In this document: in pieces, positions 24,728 to 33,700 of the stretch | Numbering within the stretch: the first letter of the stretch is position 1 | Layout of the letters: each line of letters opens with the position of its first letter | Assembly (NCBI GenBank): GCA_910576655.1 | Contig: CAJTJC010000009.1 | Coordinates: forward strand, 13,976-77,975 | DNA: 64,000 bases | Origin: an uncultured Christensenella sp. | GTDB taxonomy: Bacteria; Bacillota; Clostridia; Christensenellales; Borkfalkiaceae | Direction: 5' to 3' | The notes under the pieces: generated by a model | Told to the model about the DNA's origin: nothing | The model's input: only the letters and a program-made list of their open reading frames with translations | The model's database searches: none | Translations under genes and position numbers: made by a program

Positions 24728-25789
24728 ATGAAAAAGATTTTAAAGGGAATAGCTACGGCGTGTATGTCGGTTGCGGTGTGCATTTCGTTTGCCGCCTGCG
24801 GCGGTAAGGGAGCGGACGGAAATTTTAACGACCCCGACGGTTCAAAATACTCGATAATAACAAAGCTTGATTTAAAAGTGGACTTTGAGGGCGATAAGGC
24901 AAGCGCAACGGTAAAGAATACGTTTACGCTGTTTCCCGCAGAAGCAAGGGTGCAAGTGTATCTTTATTATTCCGAAACAGAAGCAGATACTTATGCGGGG
25001 ATGACGGAAGTGGCAACGGGCAGCACTGAAGACTTGGACCAAGGTAAAAGTCTGACGGCAAGCTGGGATACGAAGGGCAGAGGGGGCTATTTTCTCGGGC
25101 GAATGAGGTACAGGATAGACAACCGCGAGTGGGAGGAAAAGTGTACCGACTTATACGTAAGAGAATATACAAAACCCGTACTTGAACCGATTGCGGACGA
25201 CGGCTCGCTGCCGGTATTCGAAGATGTGCAGCCTGTTTATGATTGGTATGATTTGACAGAAAAAGAAACAATATTCAATTTGAATTGGCATATGCTTGAT
25301 GCAACAAACGGTTATTCTTATTTCATAAGTAAATATATAAGTAAGTATAATAAAACTTTGGATAAAGAATTTTATGTGTTTAATTCAAAAACTAATGAGT
25401 TTTATGATACTACTGCACCTAATTGGGTTGAATATGAAATTTTTAAAAGCGGTGATGATTATTTTTTTAATAACAATATTAGCTTATATTTAAAAGATTT
25501 CGGTATAAACCCGCCTCCTGTACCGGGTGAAATAACGGGATTAGGTTTTTGGAATTTGTATTTAAAGTTTGTTTGCATTAACATTGATGAGGGAAATATT
25601 AACGGTAAATTAAAAATAGAATTTGGAAAAAGTAATGGACAGCATAATTTTATAAATATATATTTAGGTGACTTTTGTATCGCAACTTGCTATTACAATT
25701 CTAAAACTCAAAAGGAAATATCATATGCATTCTTTTATAATTTATTGGTTGAGAATTTAATAAAAAATGCGGACATTGAAATTAATTAA
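24728..25789 (+). CDS. Lipoprotein of mosaic composition
   Basis: 353 residues with a lipoprotein signal (lipobox FAAC, Cys about residue 24). The first domain, to about residue 150, is an Ig-like beta sandwich (KVDFEGDKASATVKNTF, VQVYLYYSE, GYFLGRMRYRIDN). The C-terminal half is Asn/Tyr/Lys-rich with no recognised motif (a Pro-rich NPPPVPGE near residue 260). The DNA switches from GC-normal to strongly AT-rich at about 25240, within the gene. Translated in tandem with the cysteine protease gene 15 bp downstream. Function unknown; possibly an inhibitor, immunity or substrate partner of the protease. Confidence 0.7.
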   Translation: MKKILKGIATACMSVAVCISFAACGGKGADGNFNDPDGSKYSIITKLDLKVDFEGDKASATVKNTFTLFPAEARVQVYLYYSETEADTYAGMTEVATGSTEDLDQGKSLTASWDTKGRGGYFLGRMRYRIDNREWEEKCTDLYVREYTKPVLEPIADDGSLPVFEDVQPVYDWYDLTEKETIFNLNWHMLDATNGYSYFISKYISKYNKTLDKEFYVFNSKTNEFYDTTAPNWVEYEIFKSGDDYFFNNNISLYLKDFGINPPPVPGEITGLGFWNLYLKFVCINIDEGNINGKLKIEFGKSNGQHNFINIYLGDFCIATCYYNSKTQKEISYAFFYNLLVENLIKNADIEIN

Positions 25790-26780
25790 CAAAGGAGGAT
25801 TTGTGTGAGACACATTTTACTTTCAATTTTTATGGTACTGTCAATAGGAATTTCAATTCTTCCTGCTAATACGTGGGCAAAACAAAAAAATTATATTGAT
25901 TATGTAATTAAATGTGATCCAGCGGATGAAAGCATATCTGTAGATTTGCCTTTTGATTCAGTTGAAAGATCTATTTCGAGTGTAATGCTACCGCCCTCAA
26001 CATCACTTAATAAAAAAAGACTATATTTAAAACATTACTACAACGGTTTAACTGAAAATTTTAGCGAGAATCAAAAGGGGTCTTGTACATTTGTTGCTTT
26101 GGGTATGATGTTGTCATATTTTGATTCGTATTTATCGGATGATATAATTCCTGAACAATATGATGTAGCTTCTAATGGAAACGAAATAGATATAATTGAA
26201 AGAAATAATTCGCCTGGCGTATTATATGATACATTAACAGATGATGAAGCTCGGAAATATTATCGAAAAGATCTTGATGAGTTATCGGTAAATCAATTTT
26301 ATTATTTGTTAAAACGAATATACAGTTCTAACTCATTACAATTTAAATTGGCTGAACTTGCGGTAAGTTATCAGTATTTGAGTTTATATTATGAAGATCA
26401 GGAAACTTTAAGCCTCAGTGCATCAGAATCTCGTAAATTATTTAAAAATTATCTAAATTCAGTTGGGTATCAAGAAAATACTGATTATGAGCAAATTACT
26501 TTTGACGCTTATGAATTTAATGACGATATTAAACAGTTTATTATTAGTAATATAGATTTAGGACGTCCTGTTTTCGTCACTGCTTATAACGAGTTGTCAA
26601 GAGGACATGCGTTTGTTTGTTATGACTATGACAGTACAAGCATTTATGCACATATGGGGTGGCGAGGTAGTATTTATACGCATTATAATCCGTTCATTTC
26701 TTATAATAGAAATATTAAGGCGTTTACAGTAGATTTTAAATTTGACCACACTCATAGCTATAATTATATGGTTGGAGATA
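25240..26780. other. AT-rich mosaic segment spanning two genes
   Basis: Codon usage and base composition change sharply near 25240, inside the lipoprotein gene, and change back near 26780, inside the protease gene. The outer ends of both genes match the chromosome. No transposase or repeat marks the borders. Confidence 0.65.
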
Positions 26781-27136
26781 AGGCGTACTGCTATTGCGAC
26801 GATGCTATTGAAGCGTATCACAATCACTCGTATGGTATTCCGTTAAAACTGAATAAGCAGTATCACGTATCGTACTGTAAATGCGGTTTGACAAAGAAAG
26901 GGATGCATTGGATACGCGGCGCGACAAACGAGAGATATGCAAAATGCGGAGCTTGCGGCGAACTTTTAGATTTGTGGAGTGATATTGTCGTTGGGATTAA
27001 GTCTATGAATAAAACGCCGAACGGAAGCTATATAAGCAAAAGCGGAATACCTGTTATAGCGGAGCCGGACGTTGAGGCGTATTTGAACGGAACGCTGAAA
27101 TTCGGCGGCGGGTTTTCCGATTACGACTATATTTAA
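25805..27136 (+). CDS. Secreted C39-like cysteine protease with zinc-ribbon-like C-terminus
   Basis: A GTG start with GGAGG upstream. The 443-residue protein has a signal peptide (HILLSIFMVLSIGISILPANTWA). The papain/C39-type catalytic Cys is in GSCTFVALGMMLSYFD (about residue 93), the His in RGHAFVCYDYD (about 268), and GWRGS follows. The C-terminal 90 residues contain CxC and CxxC motifs (YCKCGL, KCGACGEL) with His, like the Cys repeats of the large surface protein at 9.3 kb. That C-terminal part has normal base composition, unlike the catalytic domain. Probably a secreted or surface protease. Confidence 0.75.
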   Translation: MRHILLSIFMVLSIGISILPANTWAKQKNYIDYVIKCDPADESISVDLPFDSVERSISSVMLPPSTSLNKKRLYLKHYYNGLTENFSENQKGSCTFVALGMMLSYFDSYLSDDIIPEQYDVASNGNEIDIIERNNSPGVLYDTLTDDEARKYYRKDLDELSVNQFYYLLKRIYSSNSLQFKLAELAVSYQYLSLYYEDQETLSLSASESRKLFKNYLNSVGYQENTDYEQITFDAYEFNDDIKQFIISNIDLGRPVFVTAYNELSRGHAFVCYDYDSTSIYAHMGWRGSIYTHYNPFISYNRNIKAFTVDFKFDHTHSYNYMVGDKAYCYCDDAIEAYHNHSYGIPLKLNKQYHVSYCKCGLTKKGMHWIRGATNERYAKCGACGELLDLWSDIVVGIKSMNKTPNGSYISKSGIPVIAEPDVEAYLNGTLKFGGGFSDYDYI

Positions 27137-27145
27137 GAGGTGATT

Positions 27146-27604
27146 ATGACGGACGGACAAAAGCTTTATAATTTGCGGCGGGCAAAGGGTGCGTCGCAGG
27201 AAAAGCTTGCCAAAGCTTTGGGGGTATCGCGGCAGACGGTTTCAAAGTGGGAAAACGGGCAAATGCCGATAAGTGCGGACAAGCAAAAAGAGCTTGCCGA
27301 ATTTTTGGGCATCGACGATTTTTCTGCGGACGGTGTTGCGGTAGCGCGTGATAATAAAATACGCTTTACAGCCAATCAAAAAATTGTAATTGCAGTAATA
27401 GGTGTATTAATTGCGCTGTCGTGTGCGGTGACGGTTATCGTCGGCTGCGTTTCTATACCCAACCTTTGGGCTGACGAAAACAGCGCAACGAGTCTGTACG
27501 TCGATTTGGGGTATTTTTGGCTTGCGCTCGGTGTGACGCTTATTATCGCGGGTATAGAAGTACTGGCGGTATTTGCGTACAAGAAGGAAAATACAAAAAA
27601 TTAA
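27146..27604 (+). CDS. XRE-family HTH protein with two membrane segments
   Basis: The ATG at 27146 is chosen with AGAGG just upstream. The 152-residue protein has an N-terminal helix-turn-helix (KLYNLRRAKGASQEKLAKALGVSRQTVSKWENG) and two C-terminal hydrophobic segments (about residues 75-98 and 120-143). It starts 9 bp after the protease stop, so it is co-transcribed and may regulate that operon from the membrane. Confidence 0.85.
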   Translation: MTDGQKLYNLRRAKGASQEKLAKALGVSRQTVSKWENGQMPISADKQKELAEFLGIDDFSADGVAVARDNKIRFTANQKIVIAVIGVLIALSCAVTVIVGCVSIPNLWADENSATSLYVDLGYFWLALGVTLIIAGIEVLAVFAYKKENTKN

Positions 27605-27619
27605 TTGAGTTAAAAAATT

Positions 27620-27650
27620 ACCGCGCCGATTAAAGTCGGCGCGGTGTTTT
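27620..27650. terminator. Bidirectional terminator, XRE gene and radA
   Basis: ACCGCGCCGA/TCGGCGCGGT stem with a 6-nt loop. T4 lies on plus and a T-rich stretch on minus. Confidence 0.85.
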
Positions 27651-29010
27651 ATTTGAACAGATTTTTTATCATTGTGTTGACGTACAGTATGGGCACTATC
27701 GAAATTTTGTCGGCGTATTTTGCGACCGACTTCATATTTTTTGCGGGCAGCAGTACCTTTTTAAAGCCCATTTTAACGCACTCGGAAACGCGCTTTTCGC
27801 AGTACGAAACCGCGCGGACCTCGCCGGTCAGTCCGACCTCGCCGAACACCGCGACGTATTTGTCTATCGGCTGCCCGAAGTAGGCAGAGGCAAGCGCTGC
27901 GCAAACAGCCAAATCGCACGACGGTTCGCCAAGCTTTATTCCGCCCATTGCGTTGACGTAAATATCCGACGAGCCGAGGTTAAGTCCGCAGCGCTTTTCA
28001 AGCACGGCTATAAGCAGCACTAACTTGTTGTAGTCAACGCCAAGCGGCATACGCCGAGGCATACCGAAGGGCGTTTTGGAAATAAGCGTCTGAATTTCCA
28101 CGTTCATGCACCTCGCGCCCGTCTGCGCGGGAGTTACCGCCGAGCCCGGCTCTTCGCCGCGGCTCTCGGAAAGGAATACGCCCGAATAATCGGTTACGGG
28201 GATAATTCCCTCGCCCGTCATTTCGAAAACGCCTACCTCCTGCACGTTGCCGAACCTGTTTTTTACCGCGCGCAGTATGCGGAAGTTTTCCTGATTCTCG
28301 CCCTCGAAGTAAAGCACGGTATCCATAATATGCTCTAAAACCTTGGGTCCCGCAAGCGCGCCCTCTTTGGTGACGTGACCTACTATAAAAAAGGTTATTC
28401 CGCGGCTCTTGGCTATTCTCATAAGCTTGGCTGCACATTCGCGCACCTGACCGACCGAGCCCGAAGAAGAGGACAGCTCTTCGGTGTACACCGCCTGAAT
28501 GGAGTCTATAACGCAGAATTTTACGCCGTCAAGCTCGCCGTCAAGGTTGTCTATACAGGTTTCGTTCACTATGTAAAGATTGTCTGGGTTGAGTCTCAGT
28601 CTGTCCGCGCGCAGCTTTACCTGCGAGCAGCTTTCCTCTGCGGAAAAGTAAAGCACCTTGCTTTCTTTCGACAGGTGCGAGGCGATTTGCGTCAGCAGCG
28701 TGGACTTGCCTATGCCGGGGTCGCCGCCGATAAGCACCAACGAGCCCGTGACTATGCCCCCGCCGAGCACGGTGTCGAATTCCGAAATACCCGACGGCGT
28801 GCGCGAATAGTTTTCCTTTGTAACGTCGGCAAGCTTTTGCGCACGCGCTACTGTTTGGGCGGTGCGCGCGGAAGCCGGCGCGGCGGGCTTTACTATTTCC
28901 TCGACCATAGTATTGAATTTGCCGCACGAGGGACACCTGCCCAACCAGCGCGAGCTTGTGGCTCCGCACTCGCTGCAAACGAATTCCGTAGTAGTTTTTG
29001 TCTTTGCCAT
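27649..29010 (-). CDS. radA: DNA repair protein RadA
   Basis: 453 residues. The N-terminal zinc finger has two CxxC pairs (CSECG and CPSCG). Walker A is GGDPGIGKSTLL, the RadA-specific KNRFG motif follows (KNRFGNVQEVG), and the C-terminal Lon-protease-like domain ends in GEVGLTGEVRAV. RadA drives branch migration in recombination. It starts 1 bp after the ispDF stop, forming an rqcP-ispDF-radA operon. Confidence 0.97.
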   Translation of the reverse strand: MAKTKTTTEFVCSECGATSSRWLGRCPSCGKFNTMVEEIVKPAAPASARTAQTVARAQKLADVTKENYSRTPSGISEFDTVLGGGIVTGSLVLIGGDPGIGKSTLLTQIASHLSKESKVLYFSAEESCSQVKLRADRLRLNPDNLYIVNETCIDNLDGELDGVKFCVIDSIQAVYTEELSSSSGSVGQVRECAAKLMRIAKSRGITFFIVGHVTKEGALAGPKVLEHIMDTVLYFEGENQENFRILRAVKNRFGNVQEVGVFEMTGEGIIPVTDYSGVFLSESRGEEPGSAVTPAQTGARCMNVEIQTLISKTPFGMPRRMPLGVDYNKLVLLIAVLEKRCGLNLGSSDIYVNAMGGIKLGEPSCDLAVCAALASAYFGQPIDKYVAVFGEVGLTGEVRAVSYCEKRVSECVKMGFKKVLLPAKNMKSVAKYADKISIVPILYVNTMIKNLFK

Positions 29011-29011
29011 A

Positions 29012-30127
29012 TTAAACCTCTTTTACCGTGACGGCGGCGTACGCCGTTATGCCCAGCCCCTCGCCGACGAAGCCCAGCCCCTCGCACGTTCCCGCGGCGA
29101 CCGCGACTGCGGTTTCTGGGATTTCAAGGGCGCGGCTCAAACTTTGCCTTATTGCGCCGATACTGTTTTTCAGCCTCGGCTTTTCCGCTTGCACGCTTGC
29201 CGATACGTTCACGGGTGCATATCCCGCGTTTTTTATTATCTTCAAGGTTTCGGCGAGCATGGTAATACTGCTTGCACCCTTAAAGCGGGCGTCGGTGTCG
29301 GGGAAGTAGTGCCCTATGTCTCTCAGTCCCGCGGCGGAAAGCAGCGCGTCCATTACCGCGTGAACGAGCACGTCGCCGTCGCTATGCGCTATAAGCGCGC
29401 GGTCGCACGGTATGCCGACCCCGCCGAGCGTAACGCCGTTGCCCTCGCCGAAAGCGTGAGTATCCACGCCGAACCCTACTCTGCCCTCGCCGTAGGAGGG
29501 AAGGGGGGGCGCGTCGAAATCGCTTTTATAGGTAAGCTTTTTATTTTGCGGCTCGCCCCCGATAATTACGGGCGGAGCGATAAACTCGGCGTATACGGCG
29601 CTGTCGTCGGTGTATACGGCGTCGCCCGCAAGCGTATATGCCCTGCGTATTTCCCGCGTAAGGAAGCCCTGCGGCGTCTGCACGAGGTACAGTTTGTTCC
29701 TGTCTAATCGCGCCTGTTCCTCGCCGTATATAACGGTATCGGCTGGCGTCACCGCGCAGACCGCGCTGCCGTGCGCCTTAACGCAATCGATACATTCCCT
29801 TATTAATTTTTGCGAGACGAACGGTCGCGCGCCGTCGTGTATCAGCACTGCGTCGCCCGTGGCGGCGGCAAGCGCGTTTTTTACGCTTTCGGTGCGGGTT
29901 TCGCCGCCTGCTACGACCTTAAACCCGAAGGGGGCGGCAAGCGCGGAAATTTCCGCGCGGTCGCGCTGAGACGAGGTGATTATCACCTCGTCGATTTCGG
30001 GTACGTCGAATTTTTTAAGCGTGTGCCATAGCGCGGGCGCGCCGTACAGCGGCGCAAGCAGCTTGTTTTTATTGAAGCCTGCGCGCTCTCCCTTGCCCGC
30101 CGCGCAGATAATAGCGGTAACCTTCAT
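29012..30127 (-). CDS. ispDF: Bifunctional IspD/IspF
   Basis: 371 residues. Residues 1-210 are IspD (AIICAAGKGERAGFNKNKL, VLIHDGARPFVS, ITSSQRD), the CTP:methylerythritol-phosphate cytidylyltransferase. Residues 212-371 are IspF (VGFGVDTHAFGEG, IAHSDGDVLVHAVMDALLSAAGLRDIGHYFPD, AGTCEGLGFVGEGLGI), the cyclodiphosphate synthase with its metal His/Asp. The fusion covers two non-adjacent steps of the MEP isoprenoid pathway and implies that the cell uses the MEP route. Confidence 0.96.
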   Translation of the reverse strand: MKVTAIICAAGKGERAGFNKNKLLAPLYGAPALWHTLKKFDVPEIDEVIITSSQRDRAEISALAAPFGFKVVAGGETRTESVKNALAAATGDAVLIHDGARPFVSQKLIRECIDCVKAHGSAVCAVTPADTVIYGEEQARLDRNKLYLVQTPQGFLTREIRRAYTLAGDAVYTDDSAVYAEFIAPPVIIGGEPQNKKLTYKSDFDAPPLPSYGEGRVGFGVDTHAFGEGNGVTLGGVGIPCDRALIAHSDGDVLVHAVMDALLSAAGLRDIGHYFPDTDARFKGASSITMLAETLKIIKNAGYAPVNVSASVQAEKPRLKNSIGAIRQSLSRALEIPETAVAVAAGTCEGLGFVGEGLGITAYAAVTVKEV

Positions 30128-30137
30128 AAATTTCCTT

Positions 30138-30380
30138 TTAATTGATTATCTCGTAAAGGTTCTGAACATCGTCCTTTTTTACGGTTTCCTTGATTTCCTT
30201 TATTACGAATTTCAGCCCGCCGTTGGTGTAGGTGATTTCAACCGTGTCGCCCACCTTAATCTGATGCGCGGGCTTTACCGGTTTTCCGTTTACGGACACC
30301 TTGCCCTTGTCGCACGCCTCCTGCGCGAGGGTGCGTCTTTTGAGTATTCTCGAAACCTTTAAAAATTTATCTATCCTCAT
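30138..30380 (-). CDS. rqcP: S4-domain RNA-binding protein RqcP
   Basis: 80 residues, starting MRIDKFLKVSRILKRRTLAQEACDKGKV, the S4 domain in the YabO/RqcP form, including GKPVKPAHQIKVGD. Bacillus RqcP has similar length and helps the ribosome quality-control factor RqcH add alanine tails to stalled nascent chains. A Shine-Dalgarno AAAGG is present. First gene of the minus-strand operon. Confidence 0.9.
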   Translation of the reverse strand: MRIDKFLKVSRILKRRTLAQEACDKGKVSVNGKPVKPAHQIKVGDTVEITYTNGGLKFVIKEIKETVKKDDVQNLYEIIN

Positions 30381-30399
30381 TTTTGACCTTTAAAAACAG

Positions 30400-30428
30400 T
30401 TGACAATATTGACAACGCAATTTATAAT
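30400..30428 (+). promoter_or_regulatory. Consensus promoter of rpoBC
   Basis: TTGACA (30400-30405), 17 bp, TATAAT (30423-30428), a perfect sigma-A-type match. A second TTGACA lies at 30409-30414. The predicted leader to rpoB is about 300 nt. Confidence 0.85.
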
Positions 30429-30525
30429 AGTAAATTGAATTAAAATGCGATTTTTGTACGCTCTTTTAAGGATTTGTGCCGCAAAACACGCGCAAACGAC
30501 AATTTTTTTACCCTTTTACAGGTGA

Positions 30526-30554
30526 ATTATACACTATATTATTTAATTTGTAAA
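30526..30554 (-). promoter_or_regulatory. Promoter of rqcP-ispDF-radA
   Basis: On the minus strand: TTTACA (30554-30549), 17 bp, TATAAT (30531-30526). It points toward the rpoB promoter, so the two transcripts would overlap in their 5' leaders over about 30435-30519. Confidence 0.75.
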
Positions 30555-30583
30555 GGGCGCGACGGCATTTGAAAAAATTTTTA

Positions 30584-30677
30584 CGGTTGAACGTTTCAAC
30601 CGCGCTCACGGAAACATTCCGTGAATCAACATCGTTACATTTTAGATTTTTCCCGGTGAAAAGATATATACGGGAAA
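30584..30677 (+). promoter_or_regulatory. Structured rpoB 5' leader: three hairpins
   Basis: Hairpin 1 is CGGTTGAA-cgt-TTCAACCG (30584-30602). Hairpin 2 is TCACGGAA-aca-TTCCGTGA (30606-30624). Hairpin 3 is TTTCCCG/CGGGAAA (30649-30677) with a 15-nt loop. The first two are perfect 8-bp stems with 3-nt loops, 3 nt apart. No T-run follows, so they are not ordinary terminators. The 354-bp gap 30381-30734 has no ORF. Confidence 0.6.
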
Positions 30678-30734
30678 TCGCCACAATGTGAAATATAAAA
30701 AACGGCTACGGCCCAGAAGGAGTATTTTTCTTAA

Positions 30735-33700
30735 ATGAATTTACCGGTTCACAAGTATGGCAAAACCGAAAGAAAAAAATTCGGTAAAATCAACGAAGTA
30801 ATCGAAATTCCCGACCTCGTTGAAATTCAGAAGGCGAGCTATAACTCGTTTATCGATACGGGAATATCAGAGGTGTTCGAGGACTTTTCGCCCGTAACGG
30901 ACTACGCCGACCATTACGAGCTGTATTTCTTAAACCACTGGTTCGACAACAAGCCCAAGTACGACGAGAAGGAGTGCCGCAACCGCGACGCAACGTACGC
31001 GCTGCCGCTGCACGTCACCGTCAGACTTGTCAATAAGGTCAAAAACGAGGTTATCGACCAGCCCGTGTATATGGGCGAGTTCCCTCTTATGACCGATTCG
31101 GGCTCGTTCATTATCAACGGCGCCGAGCGCGTTATCGTATCGCAGCTCGTCCGTTCGCCCGGCGCTTACAACGCGGCGACCCGCGACAAGACGGGCAAGC
31201 AGATGTACGGCACGACGGTCATTCCCAACCGCGGTGCTTGGCTCGAATTCGAGCAGGACGCGCAGGGCGTTATGTGGGTTCACGTGGACAGGAAGCGTAA
31301 AATTTGCGCTACCGTGCTTTTGCGTGCTCTCGGCTTCGGCTCCGACAGAACGCTTCTCGACCTGTTCGCAAACGACAAAATGATTGAGAACACTATCGCC
31401 AAGGATACCACGAAGTCGGAATCGGACAGCCTTGTAGAGCTGTACAGAAGATTGCGCCCCGGCGAAGTTCCCACCGAAGCTTCGGTCAGGCAGCACCTCA
31501 ACAATCTGTTCTTCGACCCCCGCCGTTACGACGTGGTAAAGGTCGGCAGATACAAGTTCAATAAAAAGCTTAACCTCGCTTACCGTCTGCCCGGGTGCAG
31601 ACTTGCCGAGGACGTTTTCAATCCCGAAACGGGCGAAATTATGGCGCGTGCGGGCGAAGTCGTCGAAGAGGCCAAGGCGGTAGAAATTCAGGACGCTGGC
31701 GTCAATTCCGTGTTCGTTCTCGTTTCCGACCCCGAGGCGGGCGAGATAAAGCACAAAATAATCGCAAACAACACGGTTAACTTCAAGGCGGTATCCGACA
31801 AGGATTACAAAATTTTCGGACTGCTGCCCACGATATACTACCCCAACTTCAAGTTTATGCACGAGATTGCCGCCGAGTGCGCCAACGCAAGCGTAGAGCA
31901 GGTTGCAGAGAAGTATATAGACGCAATCAACGCGATTTACTATACGGCGGAAACTCCCGAAACCGAGGACGAAAAGCCCGAGGACAAGAAGAACAGGGAA
32001 AAGCGCCGCGATACCCGCATTAAGTTCGTAGCGGCGTGCAAGAAGTTCGTAGAGCTGCTTGCATCAGACGTTACCGTGCTCGACGCGGACGAAAAGAAGG
32101 AAATAAAGCCCATAATCGAAAAGCTCAACCACAAGCACATTACGGTTGACGACATCGTGGCGGCTATTTCCACCAACATCGACTTACAGTACGGCATAGG
32201 CACGATTGACAATATCGACCACCTCGGCAACCGCCGCGTGCGTTCGGTAGGCGAGCTGCTGCAAAATCAGTTCCGTATAGGTATCGCCCGTCTTGAAAAG
32301 CTTATCAAAGAGCGTATGGCTACTCAGGACTCGATGGAGGTTACGCCCGCGGGTCTCGTCAACGTGCGTCCCGTTTCGGCGGTAATACGCGAATTCTTCG
32401 GTTCGTCCCAGCTTTCGCAGTTCATGGACCAGACCAACCCCGCCGCAGAGCTAACCCACAAGCGTAAGCTTTCCGCGCTCGGCCCCGGCGGTCTTAACCG
32501 CGACAGAGCCACGTTCGAGGTGCGCGACGTTCACCACTCGCACTACGGCAGACTTTGCCCCATAGAGACCCCCGAAGGTCAGAACATAGGTCTTATCTCC
32601 TCGCTTGCAACCTTCTCTAAGGTCAACGAATACGGCTTTATAATGAGCCCGTACAGAAAGGTCGAGAAGGACGCGGACGGCGCACCCTACGTAACCGACC
32701 ACGTCGACTACCTCACCGCGGACGAGGAGGACAGGTACGTCGTCGCGCAGGCGAACGAGCCTCTCGACGAGCACAACCGCTTCGTTAACGACCACGTCGG
32801 CTGCCGCTATCAGGATTTGATTACGCAGTACACGCGCGACAAAGTAGACTATATGGACGTAAGCCCCAAGCAGCTCGTTTCGGTTGCAACGGCGCTTATT
32901 CCCTTCCTTGAAAACGACGATACCAACCGTGCGCTCATGGGTTCGAACATGCAGCGTCAGGCGGTTCCCCTTATGAAGACGGAAAGCGCAATCGTCGCGA
33001 CGGGTATCGAGGGCGCAATCGCCCGCGACAGCGGCGTTATGGTCCGCGCGAAGAAGGCGGGTATTGCGATAGGCGTCGCTTCCGACGCGATTAAGATACG
33101 CGAGGACGACGGCCACGTCGCCGAATACAAGCTTAAAAAGTTCGAGCGTTCCAACCAGGGCACCTGCCTCAACCAGCGCCCCATAATCAACACGGGCGAC
33201 AGGGTTGCCGAAGGTGAAATAATTGCCGACGGTCCCGCAACCAACAACGGCGAGCTTGCGCTCGGTAAAAACATTCTTATAGGTTATATGGAATGGGAAG
33301 GCTACAACTACGAGGACGCTATTCTCATTTCCGAAAAATTAGTACAGGACGACGTATTCACGTCTATCCATATCGAAGAGCACGAAACCGAGGCGAGAGA
33401 TACCAAGCTCGGCGAAGAAGAGATTACGCGCGATATTCCCAACGTATCCGAGGACGCGCTCAAAGACCTTGACGCCGACGGTATTATCAGAATAGGCGCC
33501 GAGGTTCAGCCCGGCGACATACTCGTAGGTAAGGTTACGCCCAAGGGCGAAACCGAGCTTACGCCCGAAGAGAGACTGCTCCGCGCCATATTCGGCGAAA
33601 AAGCGAGAGAGGTCAGGGATACGTCCCTCAAAGTCCCCCACGGCGAGGGCGGTATAGTAGTCGACGTCAAAATCTTCACCAGAGAGAACAAGGACGAGCT

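Noticed and set aside
30435..30734. L10(L12)-type ribosomal-protein leader before rpoB
   Set aside because: No rplJ or rplL follows and the hairpins do not resemble that leader.
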